Source: Pilimelia columellifera
GTDB taxonomy: Bacteria; Actinomycetota; Actinomycetes; Mycobacteriales; Micromonosporaceae
Assembly: GCF_039532605.1 (NCBI RefSeq)
Contig: NZ_BAAARY010000004.1
Span: forward strand, 124,001 to 188,000
DNA: 64,000 nucleotides
Direction: 5' to 3'
Position numbers and translations under genes: made by a program
Notes under the pieces: generated by a model
Database searches by the model: none
Told to the model about the DNA's origin: nothing
What the model saw: the letters and a program-made list of their open reading frames with translations, nothing else
Part shown: positions 26,905 through 38,115 of the stretch, piece by piece
Layout: each line of letters opens with the position of its first letter
How positions within the stretch are numbered: position 1 is the first letter of the stretch

Positions 26905-27962
26905 GTCGCCTCCCCCTCTGTGGCGCCGTCAGCGCCCGCCCCCCGAGGCGGCCGTGACGGCGGCGATGCGTCGGACCGTTCGCGGTCGGTCCGCGTGTCC
27001 ATCAGTCGTTCTGTCGCTCGCAGGCGCGCCGAGGCGGCCCTCGGATTCGCCGCTACCTCGGCCTCGTCGGGCGACTCCGCACCGCGGGTGAGCAACCGGA
27101 ACGTCGGTCCGGTACCCGGAAGCTCCACCGGCAAATCCACCGGACCGCTGCTGCGGACCCGGGGCGCGATCGCCCGCTTGGCAAGCCTGTCCTCAAGCGA
27201 GTGATACGACATGACCACCAGGCGCCCGCCTGGCGTAAGCGCGTCCAACGCGGCTGGCAGCGCTTGTTCCAGCACCCGCAGCTCCTCGTTGACCTCGATG
27301 CGTAGGGCCTGGAAGGTCCTCTTTGCCGGGTGCCCGCCGGTACGCCGGGCCGCTGCCGGAATCGCGTCCCGCACCAGCTCGGCCAGGAACGCCGACGACG
27401 TGATCGGCGTGCGCGACCGGGCCCGTCCGATAGCGGCCGCCACCCGGGAGGCGAACTTCTCCTCCCCGTAGACCCGCAGGACACGGGCCAGGTCCGGCTC
27501 GGCGTAGCTGTTGACGATCTCCTCGGCGGTGCGCCCCGTTGTCTGGTCCATCCGCATGTCCAACGGGGCGTCCTGGGCGTAGGCAAAGCCGCGATCGGCC
27601 TCGTCAAGTTGCAGTGAGGACACTCCAAGGTCAAACAGGACGCTGTCGACAGCGGAGATGCTCAGGGCCGCCAGGGCGTCCGGCAGCCCGTCGTACACGG
27701 TGTGAACAAGGTGGACCCGCGGCGCGAACCGGGAGAGCCGGGCGCCGGAGCGGTCCAGCGCCTCGGTGTCCCTGTCCAGTCCGACGAGGACGACGTCCGG
27801 ATGGGCCTCGAGCACTGCCTCGGCGTGCCCGCCCAGACCGACCGTCGCGTCCACATGCGTCGGCGTGCGACCCTGCCGGCGGGCCGACTCCAGGGCAGGG
27901 GCGATGAGGGACAGGCAGCGCTCAAGCAGCACCGGCACATGCGTGCCCCGTAGCTCGCTCAT
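26901..27962 (-). CDS. rsmH: RsmH/MraW, 16S rRNA (cytosine-1402-N4) methyltransferase
   Basis: 353 aa. It methylates C1402 in the ribosomal P site using S-adenosylmethionine. The N-terminus HVPVLLERCL, the SAM-binding DATVGLGGHAEAVLE, LFDLGVSSLQLDEADRGFAY, and the C-terminal RLVVMSYHSLEDRLAKRAI are all family signatures. The C-terminal 60 residues are Arg/Ser-rich. It lies 209 bp downstream of mraZ; that gap holds short stem-loops (for example TCCCGCC and GGCGGGA around 28050) but no gene. Confidence 0.97.
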   Translation of the reverse strand: MSELRGTHVPVLLERCLSLIAPALESARRQGRTPTHVDATVGLGGHAEAVLEAHPDVVLVGLDRDTEALDRSGARLSRFAPRVHLVHTVYDGLPDALAALSISAVDSVLFDLGVSSLQLDEADRGFAYAQDAPLDMRMDQTTGRTAEEIVNSYAEPDLARVLRVYGEEKFASRVAAAIGRARSRTPITSSAFLAELVRDAIPAAARRTGGHPAKRTFQALRIEVNEELRVLEQALPAALDALTPGGRLVVMSYHSLEDRLAKRAIAPRVRSSGPVDLPVELPGTGPTFRLLTRGAESPDEAEVAANPRAASARLRATERLMDTRTDRERSDASPPSRPPRGAGADGATEGEAT

Positions 27963-28171
27963 CTGGCCCCCACAATCGCGCCGCCGTGGCGGCAGTTTCT
28001 GGCTCTGTCCTGGATTGCGCCTCGTGCCGTCAAATCCCCATCCGCCCGAACCTCCCGCCGGATGGCGGGACGATCACGCCTGTCGCCGGGGAAGAGGCGG
28101 CAGGAGCGGAGCGGGTGGAGATTTGGCGGCACGAAACCACATCGATCACGGGCTCGCGGCGCCCGTGTCGC

Positions 28172-28603
28172 CTAGAGCCCGCCGGGAAGTACCCCCTCTT
28201 CGATGTCGGCGAAGTCGTCTTCGCTGTCGTTGAGGTATGTCTCCCAGGCTTGCTTGTCCCAGATCTCGATCCGACTGCTGGCGCCGATCACGACGAGATC
28301 GCGGTCGAGCCCGGCGTAGTCCCGCAGGTGCGCCGGGATGGTCACCCGGCCCTGCTTGTCGGGCGCCTCGTCGTGGGCGCTGGCGAAGAAGACCCTGCTG
28401 TACGCCCGCGCCGCCTTGTGGGTCATCGGCTGTGCCCGCAACTGACCGGCGATCCGTTGGAACTCGTCCAGCGGGAAACCGTAGAGGCATCGCTCCTGAC
28501 CCTTGGTGAGCACGACACCTCCTGCGAGCTCGTCACGAAACTTCGCCGGAAGGATGAGCCGGCCCTTGTCGTCCAGCCGTGGGGTGTGCGTGCCGAGGAA
28601 CAC
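28172..28603 (-). CDS. mraZ: MraZ transcriptional regulator of the dcw cluster
   Basis: 143 aa, exactly the usual MraZ length, from GTG 28603 with a GGGGGG Shine-Dalgarno. It has two AbrB/SpoVT-like repeats, each with a characteristic core: LDDKGRLILPAKFRDEL and DKQGRVTIPAHLRDYAGL. MraZ oligomers bind repeated sites at their own promoter and repress the dcw operon. The open frame extends upstream to 28819, but nothing supports a longer protein. Confidence 0.95.
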   Translation of the reverse strand: MFLGTHTPRLDDKGRLILPAKFRDELAGGVVLTKGQERCLYGFPLDEFQRIAGQLRAQPMTHKAARAYSRVFFASAHDEAPDKQGRVTIPAHLRDYAGLDRDLVVIGASSRIEIWDKQAWETYLNDSEDDFADIEEGVLPGGL

Positions 28604-28774
28604 CGGCCCACCCCCCTGCTGACCTGACCCCCCGGTCGCGCGACGACTGTCCATCCCCCACGCGGCGACCAGACCGACACGCCGTTCCCGAACCCCGCCG
28701 GCGCCGCTCCTACGAGGAGAACCGGCGCCGTCACGGCTGCTGGCAAAATCGTCTAGGTCGGCGGAGCCCCCCGG

Positions 28775-28819
28775 CTCCACCAATGCGCCCCACTCTACTC
28801 CACTTCCCTCCACCCGCAA
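28775..28819 (-). promoter_or_regulatory. mraZ promoter overlapped by GTGGRG repeats (probable MraZ operator)
   Basis: On the minus strand TTGCGG (complement of 28814-28819), a 16-bp spacer and TAGAGT (28792-28797) form a promoter. GTGGAG (28808-28813), GTGGAG (28798-28803) and GTGGGG (28788-28793) repeat with an exact 10-bp period across the spacer and -10; a fourth GTGGAG sits at 28775-28780. The periodicity and GTGG core fit known MraZ boxes, implying autorepression. The leader to mraZ is about 180 nt. Confidence 0.7.
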
Positions 28820-29051
28820 TAAGAATCATGCGGGAGCGTGACTTGTCGACCAGGCAAACTCGCAGGTCAGAGCGGTGGAGGAAGGTGGGGGGCGAAATTG
28901 ATCACGATCCTGTCCTGTATCCGACAGAAGGCGTGAAAAAGCTGATGCGACGTCAAATGCCGCACCAAATACGAAAGAGCCCGGGCGCCGCGATGGTTCC
29001 GACGCCGCTCGGGGCATGGCCACGCCGGCCGGTTCCGGTACCCTCGCTCGC
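28820..29051. other. Remainder of the mraZ-murT divergent intergenic region
   Basis: No gene is visible. It contains a CTGTC ... GACAG dyad near 28911-28928 and, next to murT, the -10-like TACCCT (29039-29044). The other promoter elements of this divergent region are assigned separately. Confidence 0.4.
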
Positions 29052-30302
29052 GTGACCGACGCCAGCATGCCCCTGCGCGCAAAAGTCGCCTCCACGGTTT
29101 CGCGCACCGCCGCGGCGTTGTCCCGCGCCGCCGGTCGAGGCGACGGCTCCGTGATCGGCGGCTGGATCGGTCTCAAGATCGATCCAGACCTGCTCTCCCA
29201 TCTCGCCACGGGACGACGGATCGCCCTCATCTCTGGCACCAACGGCAAGACCACCACCACCCGCTTCACCGCCGCGGCGATCAGCGTCCGTGGCCGGGTC
29301 GCCACGAACTCGTTCGGCGCGAACATGCCGACCGGGCACACCTCGGCGCTGGCGAAGGCCGGGGCGACGGCGTTCGCGGTCCTCGAGGTCGACGAGCACT
29401 ACCTGCCCCAGGTGATGACCGCGGTCCACCCCGAGGTCGTCGCGCTGCTCAACCTCTCCCGCGACCAGCTGGACCGGGCCAAGGAGGTCGCCATGATGGC
29501 CGACCTGTGGAGGCAGGCCCTGCAACGCGAGCCCGCCGTCCGGGTCGTCGCCAACGCCGACGACCCGATGGTCGTGTGGGCCGCCTCGACCGCCCGGCAC
29601 GTCACCTGGTTCAGCGCCGGGCAACGGTGGACCGACGACTCCTGGGTATGCCCGGCCTGTGGCGCGCACATCCGCCGGGGCGAGGACGGCATGGCCGACA
29701 ACGACTGGGCCTGCGCTGGCTGCGACCTGCGTCGGCCCGATCCACAGTGGACCGTCGAGGACGACGGCGTCATCGCCGACGACGGCCGGTGGCACCAGGT
29801 GCGGCTACAGCTGCCGGGGCGGGTCAACGTCGGAAACGCGGCCACGGCGCTCGCCGTCGCGGCCGCGTTCGGGGTTCGGCCCGAGCACGCGGCGCCACCG
29901 CTGGCCGCCGTCGCGTCGATCGCCGGGCGCTATGCCGTCGTCGATCGGCACGGACGCCGGGTGCGGCTGCTGCTGGCCAAGAATCCAGCCAGCTGGCTGG
30001 AGGCGTTCGAGATGGCTGACGACGCCCCGACCCTGCTGGCGATCAACGCACGGGATCCCGACGGACTCGACACCTCATGGCTCTACGACGTGGACTTCGC
30101 GCCGCTGCGCGGCCGGGACGTGATCATCAGCGGCGATCGGGCCTACGATCTCGCGGTGCGGCTCGACGTGAACGAAGTGCCCTTCCGGCACGTGCCCCTG
30201 TTTGCCGACATCGTGCGGGCGGTGCCACCCGGGCCTTTGGAGGTCATCGCGAACTACACCGCATTCCAGGACATTCGAGCGGAGCTGGATCGTGTCGTCT
30301 GA
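29052..30302 (+). CDS. murT: MurT, ligase subunit of lipid II isoglutaminyl synthase
   Basis: 416 aa from GTG 29052. With GatD it amidates the D-Glu of lipid II to D-iGln. It is a Mur-ligase-like protein: P-loop ISGTNGKTTTTRF, LEVDEHYLPQV, and the C-terminal DUF1727-type region (LAKNPASWLEAFEM). The typical MurT Cys4 zinc ribbon is inserted in the central domain as CPACGAHIRR ... CAGCDLRRP. TACCCT lies 7 nt before the GTG without a Shine-Dalgarno, so a leaderless mRNA is likely; ATG 29067 is the alternative start. gatD overlaps its 3' end. Confidence 0.94.
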   Translation: MTDASMPLRAKVASTVSRTAAALSRAAGRGDGSVIGGWIGLKIDPDLLSHLATGRRIALISGTNGKTTTTRFTAAAISVRGRVATNSFGANMPTGHTSALAKAGATAFAVLEVDEHYLPQVMTAVHPEVVALLNLSRDQLDRAKEVAMMADLWRQALQREPAVRVVANADDPMVVWAASTARHVTWFSAGQRWTDDSWVCPACGAHIRRGEDGMADNDWACAGCDLRRPDPQWTVEDDGVIADDGRWHQVRLQLPGRVNVGNAATALAVAAAFGVRPEHAAPPLAAVASIAGRYAVVDRHGRRVRLLLAKNPASWLEAFEMADDAPTLLAINARDPDGLDTSWLYDVDFAPLRGRDVIISGDRAYDLAVRLDVNEVPFRHVPLFADIVRAVPPGPLEVIANYTAFQDIRAELDRVV

Positions 30303-31008
30303 GAGCACGCTGCGCCTGGTCTGGGTCTATCCGGACCTGCTGTCCACCTACGGCGACCGGGGCAACCTGCTGATCCTGGCCCACCGAGCGGCCGCCCGTG
30401 GGCTGGCCGTGGAGGCCATCGAGGTCCGCTCCGACGAGCCAGTGCCCGTCAGCGCCGATATCTATCTGCTCGGCGGCGGCGAGGACGGCCCGCAGGCCCT
30501 GGCCGCGCAGCGCCTTCTCGCCGACGGCGCCCTGCACCGGGCCGTCGAGAACGGCTCGGCGCTGTTCGCCGTGTGCGCCGGATACCAGCTCATCGGCCGG
30601 TCGTTCACCGCCAAGGGCGCGCAGCACGAGGGCCTCGGCCTGCTGGACCTGGTCTCCGACCGGGGGCCATCCCGGGCAGTCGGCGAACTCGCCGGAGCCA
30701 TCGACTCCCGGCTCGGCCTGCCGCCGCTGACCGGGTTCGAGAACCACGGCGGACGCACCCACCTCGGGCCGGAGTGCTCAGCGCTGGCCACCGTCACGGT
30801 AGGCGTCGGCAACGACGAAGTCAGCGAAGGCGCCTGGCGCGGCAAGGTGCTCGGCACCTACGCCCACGGGCCGGCGTTGGCCCGCAACCCGCAGCTCGGC
30901 GACCTGCTGCTGCGGTGGGCGACCGGAACGGCGCAACTGCGACCACTCGACGACGGCTGGCACGACCGGCTGCGTCAGGAACGCCTGTCGGCGGTCGCCG
31001 CCGCATGA
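30292..31008 (+). CDS. gatD: GatD, glutaminase subunit of lipid II isoglutaminyl synthase
   Basis: 238-aa class I glutamine amidotransferase-like protein that supplies ammonia to MurT. The nucleophile is Cys95 in FAVCAGYQLIG, and the catalytic His lies in LGTYAHGPALARNP. The N-terminal YPDLLSTYGDRGN is characteristic of the GatD/CobB-like family. GTG 30292 overlaps murT by 11 bp, with GGAG 7 nt upstream, so the two subunits are translated together. Confidence 0.95.
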   Translation: MSSESTLRLVWVYPDLLSTYGDRGNLLILAHRAAARGLAVEAIEVRSDEPVPVSADIYLLGGGEDGPQALAAQRLLADGALHRAVENGSALFAVCAGYQLIGRSFTAKGAQHEGLGLLDLVSDRGPSRAVGELAGAIDSRLGLPPLTGFENHGGRTHLGPECSALATVTVGVGNDEVSEGAWRGKVLGTYAHGPALARNPQLGDLLLRWATGTAQLRPLDDGWHDRLRQERLSAVAAA

Positions 31009-31058
31009 AATCCTCCCGTACCGCTTGGATAGGTTCGTCCGCTGCCGAAGGGTCACTC

Positions 31059-31856
31059 ATGCCGACGACGCCGATCCGACGTTCGCCGCTGCGCCGCCTG
31101 ATCCTGTTGGTCGCCGCCGTTGCCGCCCTTGCCGCCGCCGCCACCCAGCTCCCGTTACAGACTCTCCAGCACGACGTCATCGCATTGGGACCGGCCGCGC
31201 CGGTCGCCGTGATCGTCGCGGGGGCGCTGCTCGTGGCGGTCATGATGCCGCGGACAGCGGTGTCCTTCGCCTGCGGCGCGCTGTTCGGGGCCGCCGCCGG
31301 CTTCGGCTACGCCATCGTCGCCGCCATCGTCGCCGCGACCGTCACCTACCTGCTCGGCAGGTGGGCGGGGCGTGGATTCATCGCGGCCCGCTCGGGCGGG
31401 CGGATGGACCGCATCGACAGTTGGATCGCCCGCCGGGGCGTCCTGGCCGTCGTCGTCACCAGGCTGCTGCCGCTCGCCCCGTACGGACTGATCGGCTACG
31501 CGTACGGGGCGAGCACCGTGCGCGCCCGGCATTACTTCATCGGCACGCTCCTCGGCGCGGCGCCGTCCGCGTTCTCCTACGCCACGATCGGCGCCGCGGT
31601 CGTCTCGCCCGGCTCGATGAGCCCGGTGACGTTCATCCCGGTCGCCATCGGCATGAGTGTGAGCAGCCTTGCCGCCTGGCACTGGCGCCGGCAGGCCACG
31701 GCGGGCCGCGGCAACCCCGCGGCGACGCCCGCCGGGCCCGAACAGGGCGTCACGGCCAGCGTGATCGCCGACGCGACCCCGGCGCCTCGCGCCGCCGGCC
31801 GTCTGGAGCCCGGCCGGCCCGGGTTGAGCACGGTCGCCGCCCCAGTGGCGGCCTGA
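31059..31856 (+). CDS. DedA/TVP38-like (SNARE-associated, VTT-domain) membrane protein
   Basis: 265 aa, 5-6 hydrophobic segments. The core carries the family features: MMPRTAVSFACGALFGAAAGF, then GRWAGRGFIAARSG, and a conserved Arg/Gly-rich stretch RLLPLAPYGLIGYAYGAS. VTT-domain proteins are lipid-transporting or lipid-scrambling membrane proteins, in bacteria including undecaprenyl phosphate flippases; the substrate here is unknown, though the peptidoglycan context is suggestive. ATG 31059 has GAAGGG 8 nt upstream. An in-frame ATG 31005, overlapping the gatD stop as ATGA, would add 18 residues. Confidence 0.85.
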   Translation: MPTTPIRRSPLRRLILLVAAVAALAAAATQLPLQTLQHDVIALGPAAPVAVIVAGALLVAVMMPRTAVSFACGALFGAAAGFGYAIVAAIVAATVTYLLGRWAGRGFIAARSGGRMDRIDSWIARRGVLAVVVTRLLPLAPYGLIGYAYGASTVRARHYFIGTLLGAAPSAFSYATIGAAVVSPGSMSPVTFIPVAIGMSVSSLAAWHWRRQATAGRGNPAATPAGPEQGVTASVIADATPAPRAAGRLEPGRPGLSTVAAPVAA

Positions 31857-32444
31857 GCCGCCCGACGTACGATCGGCGGGTGCGACCCGACCTCCCGATC
31901 CGGACCGAGCGGCTGTTGCTGCGGCCTTACCGCGACACCGACATCGACGACCTGCACGCCTGGCAGTCCCGCGCCGACGTGACGCGATATGTGCCGTTCG
32001 CCCCACGGGACCGGCGCGCCGTCGCCGCCCAGATCAGGCGCAAGCTGACCGCCACCCAGCTCGCCGCGGACGGCGACACGCTGGAGCTGGCCGTCACCTT
32101 GCCTGACGGGGCCTACGTCGGCGAGGTGCTGCTGTTCTACCGCAGCGCCGAACACCGCGGATTCGAGCTGGGATATATCGTGCACCCGGATCACACCGGC
32201 AACGGTTACGGAACCGAGGCGGCGCGGGCCGTGCTCCGGCTGGCTTTCGAGAGCTTCGACGCCCACCGGGTCTACGCCCGGCTGGACGCCCGCAACGACC
32301 CTTCGGCACGGCTGCTGGAACGGCTCGGCATGCGCCGGGAAGCGCACCTGGTCAGCGACGAGTTCGTCAAAGGCGAATGGACCGACACGCTCGTATACGC
32401 GATGTTGGAGAACGAGTGGGCGGCGGGGGCCACCGCTCCGCCCG

Positions 32445-35303
<2,859 letters not shown>

Positions 35304-35336
35304 GTCGCCACCTCATCGGTTGTCAGGTCAGGGCAC

Positions 35337-35361
35337 AAAAAAGCCCCTCACGCAGGAGGGG
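35337..35361 (-). terminator. Intrinsic terminator in the leuS leader (attenuator)
   Basis: CCCCTC, a 6-nt loop, GAGGGG, then C and six T residues on the minus strand. It ends 33 nt before the leuS ATG. A U-tract terminator is rare in this GC-rich sequence and stands within the leuS transcript rather than after a gene. An 8-bp hairpin (arms 35381-35388 and 35394-35401) lies just upstream. Confidence 0.8.
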
Positions 35362-35410
35362 TCGCCGCGCTGTCACCGCGGCGTCGGAGACGTTCCGACG
35401 CGGCAGGAGG

Positions 35411-35548
35411 TCAGCGCGGCTGGGGAAGCGGAAACGCAGCCTGGACCATGTTCGGGAGCATAGCGCGCCCGGGATGGCGCCGTCGTGCCGGTAGTGCCGA
35501 CGGCGCGTCAGGTTGAGCCCGCCGTAGGTCTGGCGATGACGACCCCAT
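35411..35548 (-). CDS. Candidate leuS leader peptide (45 codons)
   Basis: An open frame from ATG 35548, preceded by GAGGAAAGG, runs to a TGA 50 bp before the leuS terminator. Four Leu codons are CTA, CTA, CTC and CTT, three of them rare at this GC content. A shorter in-frame start (ATG 35449, peptide MVQAAFPLPQPR) lies 7 nt after TATGCT and would be leaderless. A 9-bp hairpin (arms 35477-35485 and 35498-35506) lies inside. Coding status is not proven; a chance ORF is possible. Confidence 0.45.
   Translation of the reverse strand: MGSSSPDLRRAQPDAPSALPARRRHPGRAMLPNMVQAAFPLPQPR
35457..35462 (-). promoter_or_regulatory. -10-like TATGCT within the leuS leader
   Basis: TATGCT sits 7 nt upstream of ATG 35449, matching the spacing of leaderless promoters elsewhere in the window. 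It could launch a short leader transcript across the attenuator. Confidence 0.5.
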
Positions 35549-35564
35549 GACAACCTTTCCTCAT

Positions 35565-35592
35565 AATGTAGCGATATCTGCCGATATCTACA
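35565..35592. promoter_or_regulatory. GATATC-containing dyad overlapping the leuS-leader promoter
   Basis: TGTAG-C-GATATC-TGCC-GATATC-TACA (35567-35592) is a near-perfect dyad. On the minus strand it overlaps TACATT (35565-35570), a -10 candidate for the leuS leader. The form resembles an operator for a small dimeric repressor such as a PadR-type protein; the regulator is not in the window. Confidence 0.5.
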
Positions 35593-35752
35593 GTGGAGGA
35601 GGTGGCCGCGGCCTCGGCGCTGGCGCCGGCCGCCACGACGCCGGATGCCAGTGGCATTGCAGGCCAGTATCGATGTATCAAGGAATGGGACCGCGCCGGC
35701 TAGCCTGGGGTGAGGGCGTCGCGCCGACGGATGCCCGGAAACGGGAGGATTA

Positions 35753-36796
<1,044 letters not shown>

Positions 36797-36798
36797 CC

Positions 36799-38115
36799 AT
36801 GCGGGCGGCGCTGCGCGGACTCACCACACGCGGGCGGTCGTTCCTGGCCGCTGGCGCCGCGGCGGCGGTCGCCGCGCTCGTGCTCGCCGAGAAGGACCTG
36901 CTACGGGTGTCGGTCCTGCTGGTCGCCCTGCCGCTGATCGCGGCGAGCTATGTGGCCCGGGGGCGTCGCCGGCTGGAGTGTCACCGCCGGGTGCTTCCCG
37001 CCCGCATCGCCGCCGACGGCTCCGCCCGCGTGGAGCTGGAGCTTCGCAACACCTCCCGCCTCCCCAGCGGCACGCTCCTCGTCGACGACCACCTCCCCTA
37101 CGCGCTGGGCGCCCACCCGCGGGTGGTGCTGGAACGCCTCGGCCAGGGGCAGGCCAGCACCGTCGCGTACACGCTCCGGCCGGCTGTGCGGGGCCATTAC
37201 CCGATCGGACCGTTGACGGTGCGGGTCACCGACCCGTTCGGGCTATGCGAGTCGGCGCGCGAGTTCCCGGAGATTGTCGAGGTGACGGTCCTACCGGTGA
37301 CCACGCCGCTTGCGGCGGTCCGGCTCGTTGGCGAGCGCTCCGGCGCCGGCGACAGCCGCGGGCGATCGGTGGCCGTCCACGGCGACGACGACATCGCCGC
37401 CCGCGAGTACCGGCACGGCGACGATCTGCGGCGGGTGCACTGGCGCTCCACCGCGCGGTCCGGGGAGCTCATGGTCCGCCGTGAGGAGCAACCCTGGGAG
37501 AGCCGGGCCACCGTCCTGCTCGACACCCGGGCCGACGCTCACCTCGGCGACGGCGCCGACGGCAGCTTCGAGTGGGCGGTCTCGGCGGTCGCGAGCGTCG
37601 CCGTCCACCTGCGAGCGCACGGCCACAAGGTGCGTCTGGTATGCGACGGCGCGGCGACCGAGACCAACCGGCACACCCCCACGACCGTGGATGTCGACGC
37701 CGTCGACGCTGTCACCGAAGCGGCGCTTCTCGATCATCTGGCCGACATCGGCGTCCAGCGCCACAGCGACCTGCGGACCATCGTCGACCAGGTTCGCAAG
37801 CGCCAGCACGGTGGTCTGGTCGTCGCGGCGTTGGGGACCGTCGACGACGTGCAGGCGCGCGCGTTGAGCCGGCTCCGCGCCCACGGCGGGACCGCCCTCG
37901 CCCTCGTGGTCGACGCGACCCGTTGGAGCACGCCAGATCCGGACGCCAGGCAGGCGTGGGAGCGGGCGCATGCGGCCGGGACGCAGGCGCTCCGTGCCGC
38001 CGGGTGGCGCGTGGTCAGCGTCGGCCGCGGCGACGACCTGGCCCAGCTGTGGCCACAGCTCGGCCGGCGCGGTCGCCGGATCAGTCCCGTCCCCGCCGCC
38101 GGGGCGCTCTCATGA
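36799..38115 (+). CDS. DUF58-domain membrane-anchored protein
   Basis: 438 aa with an N-terminal hydrophobic hairpin (residues about 15-50) and a long cytoplasmic part containing the DUF58 signature RRVHWRSTARSGELMVRREEQ, within a von Willebrand-A-like region. It begins 2 nt after the moxR stop and overlaps the transglutaminase gene by 4 bp. The MoxR-DUF58-transglutaminase trio is a widely conserved operon of unsettled function, probably in envelope or peptide processing. Confidence 0.9.
   Translation: MRAALRGLTTRGRSFLAAGAAAAVAALVLAEKDLLRVSVLLVALPLIAASYVARGRRRLECHRRVLPARIAADGSARVELELRNTSRLPSGTLLVDDHLPYALGAHPRVVLERLGQGQASTVAYTLRPAVRGHYPIGPLTVRVTDPFGLCESAREFPEIVEVTVLPVTTPLAAVRLVGERSGAGDSRGRSVAVHGDDDIAAREYRHGDDLRRVHWRSTARSGELMVRREEQPWESRATVLLDTRADAHLGDGADGSFEWAVSAVASVAVHLRAHGHKVRLVCDGAATETNRHTPTTVDVDAVDAVTEAALLDHLADIGVQRHSDLRTIVDQVRKRQHGGLVVAALGTVDDVQARALSRLRAHGGTALALVVDATRWSTPDPDARQAWERAHAAGTQALRAAGWRVVSVGRGDDLAQLWPQLGRRGRRISPVPAAGALS

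Noticed and set aside
28601..28680. G-rich runs next to the mraZ start as extra MraZ boxes
   Set aside because: The runs lack the regular 10-bp spacing of the repeats at 28788-28813 and include the Shine-Dalgarno of mraZ.
35304..35560. T-box riboswitch upstream of leuS
   Set aside because: No T-box sequence or specifier stem could be found; the terminator and leader ORF suggest ribosome-mediated attenuation instead.
35602..35703. 33-codon plus-strand ORF upstream of moxR
   Set aside because: The GGAGG is only 2 nt before the GTG, which is too close, and the ORF ends inside the likely moxR -10. It is too short and low in complexity to support.
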